NCBI RefSeq assembly: GCF_004217545.1
Contig: NZ_SHKY01000001.1
Location: forward strand, 7,192,001 to 7,256,000
DNA length: 64,000 nucleotides
Source: Krasilnikovia cinnamomea
GTDB lineage: Bacteria > Actinomycetota > Actinomycetes > Mycobacteriales > Micromonosporaceae
Reading direction: 5' to 3'
Positions 45,777 through 54,162 of the stretch are shown piece after piece. Below the pieces are notes generated by a model. It was not told where the DNA came from. It saw only the letters and a program-made list of their open reading frames with translations, and did not search any database. Made by a program: the position numbers and the translations under genes. Position 1 is the first letter of the stretch. Each line of letters starts with the position of its first letter.

Positions 45777-45795
45777 TTAGGCAAGGCTTAGCTTA
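45777..45795. promoter_or_regulatory. Iron box (IdeR/DmdR1-type operator) 1
   Basis: TTAGGCAAGGCTTAGCTTA (45777-45795) matches 14 of 19 positions of the actinobacterial iron-regulator consensus TTAGGTTAGGCTAACCTAA. It ends 11 bp before ATG 45807. A second box precedes the ferric transporter at 48483. Binding by IdeR/DmdR with Fe2+ would repress the downstream gene when iron is ample. Confidence 0.7.
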
Positions 45796-45806
45796 GGGTC
45801 GGCGCC

Positions 45807-48485
45807 ATGCCGCCCCCGCTCGACCGCACCGCCGCGCACCCGCTGCTGGGCCGCGACCTGGCCGCGTTCGGCGACCGGACCGCCCTGGTCACGGCGGACG
45901 AGGAGATCTCGTACGCCGCACTCGCCGAACGGGTCGAGCGGGCCGCCCGCCGCCTCGGCACGGGCCGGCGCCTGGTGCTGGTCGCGGGCGCGAACTCTGT
46001 CGACGCGGTGGTGGGCTACCTCGGCGCCCTCGCGGCGGGCCACGCCGTGCTGCTGACCCCGGACGACGACGCGGTCATCGGGTCGCTGACCGCGGCGTAC
46101 GACCCGGACGTGGTCTGCCGCACCCGGCGCGGCCGCTGGCAGTGCACCGAACGCCGCGACGGCTCGGCCCACGAGCTGCACCCGGAGCTCGCGCTGCTGC
46201 TCAGCACGTCGGGCTCCACCGGGTCACCGAAGCTGGTCCGGCTCTCCTACGACAACCTGCGCGCCAACGCCGAGTCGATCGCCGACTACCTGGGCATCCG
46301 GCCGACCGACCGGGCGGCCACCACCCTGCCGCTGCACTACTGCTACGGCCTGTCCGTGCTGCACAGCCACCTGGTGCGCGGCGCCGGGCTCGTCCTGACC
46401 GGGCTCTCGGTGGCGGACACCTGCTTCTGGGAGCTGTTCCGCCGGGCCCGGGGCACCAGCCTCGCCGGGGTGCCGTACACCTTCACCCTGCTGGAACGCG
46501 TCGGTTTCGCCGCCATGGACCTGCCCGACCTGCGCTACCTCACCCAGGCGGGCGGGCGGATGGCCCCGGAGCAGGTCCGGCACTTCGCCCAGCTCGGCCG
46601 CCGCCGCGGCTTCGACCTGTTCGTCATGTACGGGCAGACCGAGGCGACCGCGCGGATGGCGTACCTGCCGCCGGACCGGGCGCTGACCAGCCCCGCCGCG
46701 ATCGGTGTGCCGGTGCCCGGCGGCGACCTGCGCCTCGCGCCGGTCGACGACCTGCCCGGCGCCGACGTCGGCGAGCTGGTCTACACCGGACCCAACGTCA
46801 TGCTCGGGTACGCCGAGACCCCCGCCGACCTGCGCCTCGGCCGTACGGTGCGGGAACTGCGCACCGGCGACCTGGCCCGGCGCACCGAGGACGGCCTGTT
46901 CGAGATCGTCGGACGGCGCAGCCGCTTCGCGAAGGTGTTCGGGTTACGCATCGACCTGCAGCGGGTGGAGGCGGGCCTGGAGGCGGACGGGGTCCGGGCG
47001 TGCTGCGTGGCCTCCGAGAACGAACTGGTCGTGGTCGTCGAGCAGAGCGGGCGCGACGAGCAGCTGCCGCGCCTGATCGCGAGCCGCTGCGCCCTGCCGC
47101 CGCGCGCGGTGCGGGTGCTGGCACTGCCGGAACTGCCCCGGCTGGCCTCCGGCAAGGTGGACGTCCCGGCGGTCGCCGCGCTGGCCGCCAACCCCGGCCA
47201 GGCGACCCGACCGGCGGGCCATCCCGGCCGCGGCGACGGCCGACCGGCGGGCCATCCCGGCCCGGCGACCCGACCGGCCGCCGGTCCCGGCCCGGCGACC
47301 CGACCGGCCGTCGCCGCGGCCGCCAGTGTCGGTCCGGCCACCGTGGCCGAGGACGATGGGGCGCGGCTGCGCGAGCTGTTCGCGGAGATCCTGGACCGGC
47401 GCGACGTGACCGACGACAGCAGCTTCGTCGGCCTGGGTGGCGACTCGCTGTCGTACGTCGAGATGTCCGTACGCCTGGAGCAGCTGCTCGGGCCGCTGCC
47501 GGCGGGCTGGCACACCATGCCGATCCGCCGGCTACGCGACGGCGCCCGTCCGGCCGTACCGCGACGCCGGCGCACCCTGGACACCGTCGTGGCACTGCGC
47601 GCCGCGGCGATCGTGCTCATCGTCGGCTCCCACATCGAGCTGTTCACCGTGCGCGGCGGCGCCCACCTGCTGCTGGCGGTGGCGGGATTCAACTTCGCCC
47701 GGTTCCATCTCACCGACATCGCGCGGCGACGGCGGCTACGCCACCTGGGTGCCTCGGTGGCCCGCATCGCGGTGCCGTCGTCGCTGCTGCTGGCGCTGGT
47801 GGCGCTGCTCGACCACCGGTACGGCTGGCAGAACGTGCTGCTGCTCAACGAGGCGCTGGGCCCGCGCACCGGCCCGCAGCGCAACTACTGGTTCGTCGAG
47901 ACCCTGGTCTACACGCTGCTGGCACTGCTGGCGCTGCTGGCGCTGCCGGTGGTGGACCGGTGGGAGCGTCGCGGGCCGTTCGCGCTGCCGCTGGCCCTGC
48001 TGGCCGCCGGGCTGACCGTCCGGTACGGGCTGCTGCCGCTGTCGCCGTGGGACAACCTGGCCACCCCGGTGCTGCTGTTCTGGTTCTTCGCCCTGGGCTG
48101 GGCGGCGGCCAAGGCCACCGCGTGGTGGCAGCGGTCGCTGCTGGCCGTGGTCGGTGTGACGGCGGTGGTCGGCTACTTCGGCAATCCGCTGCGCGAGGCC
48201 GTGATCGTGACGGGTTTCCTGCTGCTGACCTGGCTGCCGCGGCTGCCGAGTGTGGCGGCGCTGAACCGGGTCGCCAGCGTGCTGGCGGGGGCTTCGCTGT
48301 ACATCTACCTGATCCACTGGCAGGTCTATCCGCTGCTGCAGTCGTACTCGCGGCTGCTGGCGCTGGCGGCCTGCCTGGCCGCGGGCGTGCTGTTCGGCAC
48401 GCTGGTCGGCTGGGCCACCCGGTGCCTGCCCCGCCCTCGGGGGCGGCTGGCCGCCTCCCCGCCCGCAACCGCCCTGGTCACCTGA
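45807..48485 (+). CDS. Adenylation - carrier - membrane acyltransferase-3 fusion protein
   Basis: An 892-aa three-part protein. Residues 1 to about 455 are an AMP-forming adenylation domain: STSGSTGSPKLV (about 134), YGQTEATARM (about 275), GELVYTGPNVMLGY, TGDLARR, and the final Lys in LASGKVD. A Pro/Gly-rich linker (about 465-505) has near-tandem ATRPAGHPGP units. A carrier domain follows, with the phosphopantetheine site GLGGDSLSYVEM (Ser about 548). The C-terminal half (about 590-880) is a polytopic acyltransferase-3 domain with AAAIVLIVGSHIELF, whose His fits the family. An acid or amino acid could be activated, loaded and moved across the membrane or onto a target in one chain. The iron box suggests a siderophore or iron role. 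The substrate is unknown. Confidence 0.9.
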   Translation: MPPPLDRTAAHPLLGRDLAAFGDRTALVTADEEISYAALAERVERAARRLGTGRRLVLVAGANSVDAVVGYLGALAAGHAVLLTPDDDAVIGSLTAAYDPDVVCRTRRGRWQCTERRDGSAHELHPELALLLSTSGSTGSPKLVRLSYDNLRANAESIADYLGIRPTDRAATTLPLHYCYGLSVLHSHLVRGAGLVLTGLSVADTCFWELFRRARGTSLAGVPYTFTLLERVGFAAMDLPDLRYLTQAGGRMAPEQVRHFAQLGRRRGFDLFVMYGQTEATARMAYLPPDRALTSPAAIGVPVPGGDLRLAPVDDLPGADVGELVYTGPNVMLGYAETPADLRLGRTVRELRTGDLARRTEDGLFEIVGRRSRFAKVFGLRIDLQRVEAGLEADGVRACCVASENELVVVVEQSGRDEQLPRLIASRCALPPRAVRVLALPELPRLASGKVDVPAVAALAANPGQATRPAGHPGRGDGRPAGHPGPATRPAAGPGPATRPAVAAAASVGPATVAEDDGARLRELFAEILDRRDVTDDSSFVGLGGDSLSYVEMSVRLEQLLGPLPAGWHTMPIRRLRDGARPAVPRRRRTLDTVVALRAAAIVLIVGSHIELFTVRGGAHLLLAVAGFNFARFHLTDIARRRRLRHLGASVARIAVPSSLLLALVALLDHRYGWQNVLLLNEALGPRTGPQRNYWFVETLVYTLLALLALLALPVVDRWERRGPFALPLALLAAGLTVRYGLLPLSPWDNLATPVLLFWFFALGWAAAKATAWWQRSLLAVVGVTAVVGYFGNPLREAVIVTGFLLLTWLPRLPSVAALNRVASVLAGASLYIYLIHWQVYPLLQSYSRLLALAACLAAGVLFGTLVGWATRCLPRPRGRLAASPPATALVT
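47199..47310 (+). repeat. Imperfect 30-bp tandem repeat in the linker of the A-PCP-acyltransferase gene
   Basis: About 3.6 units of roughly 28-30 bp (opening GCGACCCGACCGGC) encode ATRPAGHPGP-type peptide units. The two middle units differ by short insertions. It is an in-frame minisatellite forming the flexible spacer between the adenylation and carrier domains. Confidence 0.75.
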
Positions 48486-48501
48486 GGTTAGGCTCTGCTA
48501 A
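48483..48501. promoter_or_regulatory. Iron box (IdeR/DmdR1-type operator) 2
   Basis: TGAGGTTAGGCTCTGCTAA (48483-48501) matches 16 of 19 positions of an iron-box form TTAGGTTAGGCTCACCTAA. It sits about 40 bp before GTG 48540 of the ferric binding-protein gene and would control the three-gene transporter. Confidence 0.75.
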
Positions 48502-48539
48502 CTTCGGCCCCGAAACGCCGTTCCGTGAAGGAGAACCCC

Positions 48540-49580
48540 GTGCCCCGTCGTGCAAGTTCCGCCCTGGCGACCACGCTGTGCGCCACGCTGCTCACGGGCG
48601 TCGCCGCATGCGGCGGGGAGCCCGCGAACGAGCCCGGCGACAAGACGGTCATGCTGTACAGCGGCCGGAACGAGACGCTGGTCAAGCCGATCCTCGACAA
48701 GTTCACCCAGGCCACCGGCATCAAGATCAAGGCCCGGTACGGCACGACCGCCCAGATGGCGGCGCAGCTGGCCGAGGAGGGCGAGCGCTCCCCCGCCGAG
48801 GTGTTCCTGTCCCAGGACGCGGGCGCGCTCGGGGCGGTGAACAAGAAGGGCCTGCTGGCCGGGCTGCCCGCCGAGGTCACCGCGAAGGTGCCCGAGGCGT
48901 ACCGCGCCAAGGACGGCAACTGGGTCGGCGTCACCGCGCGCTCCCGGGCGCTGGTCTACAACCCGAAGCTGATCGCCAAGGAGCAGCTGCCCAAGTCCGT
49001 CTTCGACCTGGCCGACCCGCGCTGGGCCGGCAAGATCGCGATCGCCCCCACGAACGCCTCGTTCCAGACGTTCGTCACCGCGGTCCGGGTGCAGCACGGC
49101 GAGCAGAAGGCGAAGGAGTTCTTCACCGCGCTGAAGACCAACAACCCGCAGATCCGCGAGAACAACATCGCCATCGTCGAGGACGTCGACGCCGGGAAGG
49201 TGCCCGCCGGCCTGGTCAACCACTACTACCTCGGTGAGATCGCCAAGGAGCGCGGCACCACCCCGGAGAAGCTGAACGCGAAGCTGCACTTCTTCGCGGC
49301 GGGCGACACCGGCGCCATGGTCAACGTCTCCGGGCTCGGCGTGCTGCGCCGCTCCGCCAACGACCCGGACGTCCGCACCCTGGTCGATTACCTGCTCGGG
49401 CCCGAGGCGCAGCAGTACTTCACCCAGCAGACGTTCGAGTACCCGCTGGCCAGCGGCGCGCCCGCGCCCTCGTACGTGCCGCCGCTGGCGGAGCTCAAGG
49501 CGCCCGCCATCGACCTCAACGACCTGGAGTCGCTGGAGCAGAGCATCGCCTTGATCAAGGAGACGGGGTTGACGCCCTGA
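48540..49580 (+). CDS. Ferric iron-binding lipoprotein of an Fbp-type ABC transporter
   Basis: Periplasmic-side Fe3+ receptor of 346 aa. A signal peptide with lipobox LLTGVAACGG (Cys about residue 20) anchors it. The FbpA/FutA family signatures are VMLYSGRNETLVKPIL (about 33), RAKDGNWVGVTARSRALVYNP, and NHYYLGEI (about 224) with the paired iron-binding tyrosines, then FAAGDTGAMVNVSGLGVL. GTG 48540 has AAGGAG (48528-48533) 6 nt upstream; the frame upstream encodes the Shine-Dalgarno and is rejected. It is the first gene of a three-gene iron-regulated operon. Confidence 0.95.
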   Translation: MPRRASSALATTLCATLLTGVAACGGEPANEPGDKTVMLYSGRNETLVKPILDKFTQATGIKIKARYGTTAQMAAQLAEEGERSPAEVFLSQDAGALGAVNKKGLLAGLPAEVTAKVPEAYRAKDGNWVGVTARSRALVYNPKLIAKEQLPKSVFDLADPRWAGKIAIAPTNASFQTFVTAVRVQHGEQKAKEFFTALKTNNPQIRENNIAIVEDVDAGKVPAGLVNHYYLGEIAKERGTTPEKLNAKLHFFAAGDTGAMVNVSGLGVLRRSANDPDVRTLVDYLLGPEAQQYFTQQTFEYPLASGAPAPSYVPPLAELKAPAIDLNDLESLEQSIALIKETGLTP

Positions 49581-49672
49581 GCACCTCGACCGTCCCCCGC
49601 CCGCACGCCACGGCGGCACCCGCCTGGCGGCGGGCCGCGCGGCGGTGGGCCCCGCGCCCGCTGCTGCTGGCC

Positions 49673-51325
49673 ATGGCGGGCGTCGCCCTGCTGGTCGCGC
49701 TCCTGCCGCTCGGGTACCTGATGCTGCGCGCCGGTCAGGCCGGGGGCGAACGGATCGCCGCCGAACTGCTCACCGCCCGCGTCGCCCGGCTGGCGGCGCT
49801 CAGCGTGGGCCTGGCCGCCGTCGTGACCGCCGCGTGCACGGTGCTCGGGGTCGCCACGGCGTTCCTGGTGACCCGCACCGACCTGCCCGCCGCGCGGGTG
49901 TTCGCCGTGCTGGCCGCGCTGCCGCTGGCGGTGCCGACGTACATCGCCGCGTTCGCGTGGATGTCCTCGGTCGACGGTTTCACCGGCTTCTGGGCCAGCG
50001 CCCTGGTGCTGACGCTGTGCTGTTACCCGTACACGTTCCTGCCGGTCGCGGCCGCGCTGCACCGCGCGGACCCGGCGCAGGAGGAGGTGGCCCGCTCGCT
50101 CGGCCGCCATCCGTGGCGAACCTTCCGCAGCGTGACCCTGCCGCAGCTGCGCCCGGCGATCGCCGGCGGCGCGCTGCTGGTGGCGCTGTACGTACTCTCC
50201 GACTTCGGCGCCGTGGCGCTGCTGCGCACCGACACCTTCACCCGGGCGGTGTTCACCGCGTTCGAGCTCGGTTTCGACCGCACCGGCGCGCTGGTACTGG
50301 CGACCGTCCTGGTCGTGCTGACCACGGTCCTGCTGGCGGCCGAGTCCACCACCCGGCGGCGCGGCGCCCGGTACTCCCCGGTCGGGGCGGGTGCCCGCCG
50401 CCCGCACACCCGCGTCCCGCTCGGCCGGTGGCGCTGGCCCGCCGCGGCGCTGCTGGCCGGGGTGTCGGCGCTGGCACTGGGCGTACCGGCGCTGAACCTG
50501 TCCCGGCGGCTGGCCGCCGGGGTGTCCCGGCCCGGCTCGCTGGCGGAGATCGCCACCGCCGCGGGCAACTCGCTGAGCGTCTCCGCCGCCGGCGCCGCCC
50601 TGACGTTGCTGCTGGCCCTGCCGATCGGGCTGCTGGCGGCCCGCGCGCCCGGCCCGGTCGCGTCGACGGTCGAGCGGCTCAGCTACCTCACCCACGCCCT
50701 GCCCGGGGTGGTCATCGGGCTGTCGCTGGTCTTCTTCGGCGTCCACGTGGCGTACCCGCTGTACCAGACCCGCTGGCTGCTCACCCTGGCGTACGCCGCG
50801 CTGTTCCTGCCGCTGGCCGTGGCCGCGGTCGGCGCCGCGGCGACGCAGGCCCCGCCGGTGCTCGACGACGTCGCGCGCAGCCTGGGACGCTCACCGCTGC
50901 GCGCGTTCGCCTCGGTCACCGCGCCCCTGGTCGCGCCGGGTCTGGCCGCCGGCACCGCGCTGGTGTTCCTCACCTGCATGAAGGAACTGCCGGCCACCCT
51001 GCTGCTGCGACCGACCGGAATGGACACCCTGGCCACCGAGCTGTGGACGCACACCGGCGTCGCGGCGTACGCGGCCGCCGCCCCGTACGCCGCGCTGCTG
51101 GTGGCCCTGTCCGCGGTCCCCGCCTGGTTCCTCGCCGCCCGCTCCGGCGCACTGGGACCGCGCGGCGCGGCCGGATACCATGCCGCGCCGCCGACCTCCG
51201 CACCGCCGACCTCCGCACCGCCGACCTCCGCACCGCCGACCTCCGCACCGCCGACCTCGGCCTCGGCCGCGGTCACCGGCGACGATCTGCCCGCACCGAC
51301 CGCCCGCCCGGGAGGAGCCCGATGA
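49673..51325 (+). CDS. Fbp-type ferric iron ABC transporter permease (fused two-domain)
   Basis: Permease of 550 aa with two homologous halves, each about six membrane segments. EAA-type cytoplasmic loops appear in both: EEVARSLGRHPWRTFRSVTLPQLRPAI (about 137) and DDVARSLGRSPLRAFASVTAPLV (about 400). Such fused permeases act without a second permease gene. I give ATG 49673 as the first standard start. However, the frame stays open upstream and a CTG at 49577, overlapping the binding-protein TGA (CTGA), would add MSTSTVPRPH and a basic RRAARRW stretch before TM1, which fits better. The C-terminal tail has a five-fold PPTSA repeat. The stop overlaps the ATPase ATG. Confidence 0.88.
   Translation: MAGVALLVALLPLGYLMLRAGQAGGERIAAELLTARVARLAALSVGLAAVVTAACTVLGVATAFLVTRTDLPAARVFAVLAALPLAVPTYIAAFAWMSSVDGFTGFWASALVLTLCCYPYTFLPVAAALHRADPAQEEVARSLGRHPWRTFRSVTLPQLRPAIAGGALLVALYVLSDFGAVALLRTDTFTRAVFTAFELGFDRTGALVLATVLVVLTTVLLAAESTTRRRGARYSPVGAGARRPHTRVPLGRWRWPAAALLAGVSALALGVPALNLSRRLAAGVSRPGSLAEIATAAGNSLSVSAAGAALTLLLALPIGLLAARAPGPVASTVERLSYLTHALPGVVIGLSLVFFGVHVAYPLYQTRWLLTLAYAALFLPLAVAAVGAAATQAPPVLDDVARSLGRSPLRAFASVTAPLVAPGLAAGTALVFLTCMKELPATLLLRPTGMDTLATELWTHTGVAAYAAAAPYAALLVALSAVPAWFLAARSGALGPRGAAGYHAAPPTSAPPTSAPPTSAPPTSAPPTSASAAVTGDDLPAPTARPGGAR
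51191..51259 (+). repeat. 15-bp minisatellite encoding PPTSA units at the permease C-terminus
   Basis: CCGACCTCCGCACCG is repeated four times exactly (51191-51250) with a partial fifth copy. It encodes PPTSA-like units after the last membrane segment. Length variation between strains is expected, because such perfect repeats are prone to slippage. Confidence 0.85.
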
Positions 51326-52389
51326 CCGCCCTCACCGTCACCGCGGCGCGCAAGAGCTATGGCGCCGTACCCGCCCTGGCCGACGTGCACCTGGCCGTGC
51401 CGACGGGCGCGCTGGCCGCCGTGCTCGGGCCCTCCGGCTGCGGCAAGACCACCCTGCTGCGCTGCGTCGCGGGCCTGGAACGCCTGGACGCGGGCGAGAT
51501 CCGGGTGGCCGGCACGGTGGTCGCGGCGGGACGCACGCACGTGCCCGCCCACCGGCGCCAGGTCGCCCTGGTGCCGCAGGAGGGTGCACTGTTCCCGCAC
51601 CTGTCCGTCGCCGCGAACGTCGCGTACGGGCTGGACCGGGCCACCCGCCGTGACGGCCGGGTCGACGAGGTGCTGGCCCTGGTGGGGCTCGACGGCTATC
51701 AGCGCCGGATGCCGCATGAGCTGTCCGGCGGGCAGCAGCAGCGCGTCGCCCTGGCCCGCGCGCTGGCCCCCCGGCCACGGCTGGTCCTGCTGGACGAGCC
51801 GTTCAGCGCGCTGGACGCCGGCCTGCGGGCCAGCCTGCGCCAGGACGTACGGGCCGCGCTGCGCGCCGACGGCGCCACGGCGATCCTGGTCACCCACGAC
51901 CAGGGTGAGGCGCTGTCGCTGGCCGACCACGTGGTGGTGATGCGGGACGGGACCGCCGTGCAGGACGGCCCGCCCGCCGAGGTGTACGCGTCCCCCGCCG
52001 ACAGCTGGGTCGCCCGCTTCGTCGGCGACGCGATGCTGGTGCCCGGCGTGGTCCGGGAGGGCCGGGCGCACACCGCGCTCGGTGCGGCGCCGCTGCACGG
52101 CGACGCCGGTGCCGGCGCGGGCCGCCCGGTGACCGTCCTGCTGCGACCGGAACAGGTCCGTCTGAGCCCGGTCGAGGCGGGCTCGGCGGGTCAGGTCACC
52201 GGCCGGGTGCTGCGGCACGACTTCCACGGCCACGACACCCTCACCCTGGTACGCCTCGACGACGGCACCGAGCTGCAGTCACGCCGGCTCAACGACGGCC
52301 CCCCGATCGGCGCGGGCACCGAGGTACGGATCACCATCCACGGCGCGGTCCGGGCGTGGCGCTCCGAGGCACTGCCCGCCACGGACTGA
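51322..52389 (+). CDS. Fbp-type ferric iron ABC transporter ATP-binding protein
   Basis: A 355-aa ABC ATPase that powers the Fbp permease. It has Walker A GPSGCGKTT (about 36), a Q-loop VPQEG, the signature LSGGQQQRVALARAL (about 134), Walker B LVLLDEPFSALD (about 154) and an H-loop LVTHDQGEAL. A TOBE domain lies in the C-terminal third (about 240-350, VLLRPEQVRLS), as in FbpC/PotA-type proteins. ATG 51322 overlaps the permease stop (ATGA) and has GGAGGAG ahead of it. The gene ends the operon. Confidence 0.96.
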   Translation: MTALTVTAARKSYGAVPALADVHLAVPTGALAAVLGPSGCGKTTLLRCVAGLERLDAGEIRVAGTVVAAGRTHVPAHRRQVALVPQEGALFPHLSVAANVAYGLDRATRRDGRVDEVLALVGLDGYQRRMPHELSGGQQQRVALARALAPRPRLVLLDEPFSALDAGLRASLRQDVRAALRADGATAILVTHDQGEALSLADHVVVMRDGTAVQDGPPAEVYASPADSWVARFVGDAMLVPGVVREGRAHTALGAAPLHGDAGAGAGRPVTVLLRPEQVRLSPVEAGSAGQVTGRVLRHDFHGHDTLTLVRLDDGTELQSRRLNDGPPIGAGTEVRITIHGAVRAWRSEALPATD

Positions 52390-52406
52390 CCGCGCGGCGA
52401 CCTTCG

Positions 52407-52432
52407 GCCGGGACGCGGGTCGACTTCCCGGC
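52407..52432. terminator. Hairpin between convergent iron-transport and membrane-protein genes
   Basis: A 7-bp inverted repeat (GCCGGGA, 52407-52413; TCCCGGC, 52426-52432) lies in the 66-bp gap between the two convergent stops. It is a modest bidirectional terminator candidate. Confidence 0.45.
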
Positions 52433-52455
52433 GGGTGGGGTGGGGTGAGCCCGGG

Positions 52456-53298
52456 TCAGTCCGCGAACCAGACGTACATGTCGTGACCGGCGGCGGTGTG
52501 GAAGGACACCAGCAGGGGGATGATCGCGAGGCCGAGCGCGATCAGTCCGGCCCGGGCCCGGCGGCGCAGCGTACGGGTGGTGGCACCCAGGGCGACGGCC
52601 GCGACGCCGAGCGCGACCAGAATGGGATCGCTGGTCGGGAGGTCCCAGGCGATCGACATGACGAACAGCACGGCGCCGAGGAACGCCGCGAACAGTCCGA
52701 TGAGGGCGAGGGCGCCCAGGTGCGCGGGCCGGCGCCCGTGGCGCAACGCGGTGGCGGTGCCGCCCACCAGCGCGACGATCGTCAGCAGGAACGGCCCGAA
52801 CGTCGCCGCGATGGCGCCGAGATGCGGCACCAGCCAGATCACATCCAGCCAGCCCGGCGTGCCGTCGAGCGGCCACACCGTCTTGGGGTCGATGAGGAAC
52901 TCGTGGTTGCCGCGCTCCAGCCGGCCGGGAATGTCGAAACCGTAGTAGCGGGCGGGAATCCAGAGCAGCCACGACAGGATCGGCCAGAGCAGCCCGAGCA
53001 GCAGCACCCGGGCGGCGGTGTCGCGGACACCGCCGGGCAGCGCGACGGGCGTGCCGCCCGCGCCGCCGTGGCGGACGAGGCGGCGCAGGCTGGGCAGGGT
53101 GCGGGCCGCGCCGATCAGGTACCGGCGGCGGTCCTGCGGGGCGCTGTCCGCGAGGGCCAGCAGGTCGCCGGTCCACTCGGCGTGCTGCCGGTCGCGGAAC
53201 CCGGCGGGCAGCAGCGCGGCCAGCAGGCGGAGCGCGGCGTGGTCGGTGCGGCGCAGGCCCGGCGCGGCGGGGCGCGCGGCGGGCGTACCGGTCACCAC
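52456..53298 (-). CDS. Membrane protein partnered with a PadR regulator
   Basis: A 280-aa protein. The first part (about 1-85) resembles the soluble N-terminus found in actinobacterial PadR-linked membrane proteins (RLLAALLPAGFRDRQHAEWTGDLLAL, with a conserved Arg/Asp helix pair). Then come about five membrane segments (VLLLGLLWPILSWLLWI, IAATFGPFLLTIVALVGG, LIGLFAAFLGAVLFVM, and others). GTG 53298, or GTG 53295 overlapping the PadR TGA (GTGA), is the start. It is co-transcribed with PadR and is probably the regulated output. The molecular role is unknown. Confidence 0.8.
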   Translation of the reverse strand: MVTGTPAARPAAPGLRRTDHAALRLLAALLPAGFRDRQHAEWTGDLLALADSAPQDRRRYLIGAARTLPSLRRLVRHGGAGGTPVALPGGVRDTAARVLLLGLLWPILSWLLWIPARYYGFDIPGRLERGNHEFLIDPKTVWPLDGTPGWLDVIWLVPHLGAIAATFGPFLLTIVALVGGTATALRHGRRPAHLGALALIGLFAAFLGAVLFVMSIAWDLPTSDPILVALGVAAVALGATTRTLRRRARAGLIALGLAIIPLLVSFHTAAGHDMYVWFAD

Positions 53299-53612
53299 GC
53301 CAGCCGCCCGGAGGTGGCGCGGCTGGTCCGCCGCTGGGCGGCCTTCGCGAGGGCGGCGCGGGCGGCGTCCGCTCCGGCGGGGGTGAGCCGGTAGTAGCGC
53401 CGCCGGGGGCGGCCCTCGGCGTGCACGTCGATGTCCTCCGCGCGGCTGGTGAGCCAGCCGGCGTTCTCGAACGCGACCAGGATGGGGTAGATGGTGCCGG
53501 GTTCGAGTCCCGCCTCCTTGGCGAGGTCGAGACCGTACCGTTCCGTGTCGAGATCGTTCAGTAGCGCCTGCAGCACGAGCAGGCGCGGAGTGGTCATCCG
53601 CAACTCAGCCAT
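53292..53612 (-). CDS. PadR-family transcriptional regulator
   Basis: A short (106 aa) PadR protein with the winged helix only. It has TTPRLLVLQALLND, the recognition region GLEPGTIYPILVAFENAGWL and the wing RPRRRYYRLTPAG. No C-terminal helix extension beyond about 105 is present, as in the short PadR-like group. ATG 53612 has no Shine-Dalgarno and sits just past a very A/T-rich stretch with ATAGCTAT, so the mRNA is probably leaderless. It is the first gene of a pair with the membrane protein. Confidence 0.9.
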   Translation of the reverse strand: MAELRMTTPRLLVLQALLNDLDTERYGLDLAKEAGLEPGTIYPILVAFENAGWLTSRAEDIDVHAEGRPRRRYYRLTPAGADAARAALAKAAQRRTSRATSGRLAW

Positions 53613-53620
53613 GACCGTAC

Positions 53621-53640
53621 TCTATATAGCTATTCCTAGT
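53621..53640 (-). promoter_or_regulatory. A/T-rich promoter and palindrome upstream of padR
   Basis: On the minus strand this reads CTAGGAATAGCTATATAGAG, unusually A/T-rich here, with the palindrome ATAGCTAT (53626-53633) and a TATATA/TAGAGT -10-like element ending about 10 nt before ATG 53612. It is a likely PadR autoregulatory site with a near-leaderless transcript. Confidence 0.5.
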
Positions 53641-53675
53641 TCTGCATAGCCCCGGCCCATGCGGCCGAGGCGCGC

Positions 53676-54140
53676 TCACCCCGACTCGGGCGCGGTGGCG
53701 CCGTCCGCCCCGGACCGCTGCAGGCGGCTGATCTCGGTGACGATGCGGGCCAGCGAGCGCCGACCGGCACCGTCCAGATGCACCGCGCGCAACGCGATGT
53801 CCCGCACGTCGGCGTCGCGCAGCGCGAGCACGAGGGCGAGCTGCGCGTTGACATCCTCGACGACCTGATCGTCGAAGAAGTAGGCCACGGGCACGCCGAA
53901 GAAGGCCGACAGGGCCTCGAGGTGGCGCTTGGTGGGATTGTCGCGCTGACCGGTACGCAGCTGCCAGACGTACGTCTTGGAGAAGGTGCCGGCGGTCAGG
54001 GCCTCACATCCCCGGGCGACCTCTTCATAGCTGTACTCGCGCCCCTTCGGCTGGACGGCCTTGAAGAGGTAGTCGATCCGGTGTGCCAGCGATCCCGTGA
54101 CCGGCCGACCCCCGCGTTCGCTGTCGTGAACATCCGGCAT
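53676..54140 (-). CDS. EspR-like HTH regulator
   Basis: A 154-aa regulator resembling mycobacterial EspR and related XRE-type proteins. The N-terminal helix SLAHRIDYLFKAVQPKGRE is followed by an HTH (YSYEEVARGCEALT, then SKTYVWQLRTGQRDNPTKRHL with a conserved SKTY / RxGxRxNP recognition part). The C-terminal dimerisation segment includes FFGVPVAYFFDD and LALRDADVRDIALRAVHLD. ATG 54140 has no Shine-Dalgarno and may be leaderless. Divergent from, and 22 bp from, the -35 box of the HExxH operon promoter, so it very likely controls that operon. Confidence 0.82.
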   Translation of the reverse strand: MPDVHDSERGGRPVTGSLAHRIDYLFKAVQPKGREYSYEEVARGCEALTAGTFSKTYVWQLRTGQRDNPTKRHLEALSAFFGVPVAYFFDDQVVEDVNAQLALVLALRDADVRDIALRAVHLDGAGRRSLARIVTEISRLQRSGADGATAPESG

Positions 54141-54162
54141 GGAATGCACCGTACCATCCGCG

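Noticed and set aside
51191..51259. CRISPR-like short repeats
   Set aside because: The copies are tandem with no spacers and lie in frame at the end of a permease gene. They are a minisatellite.
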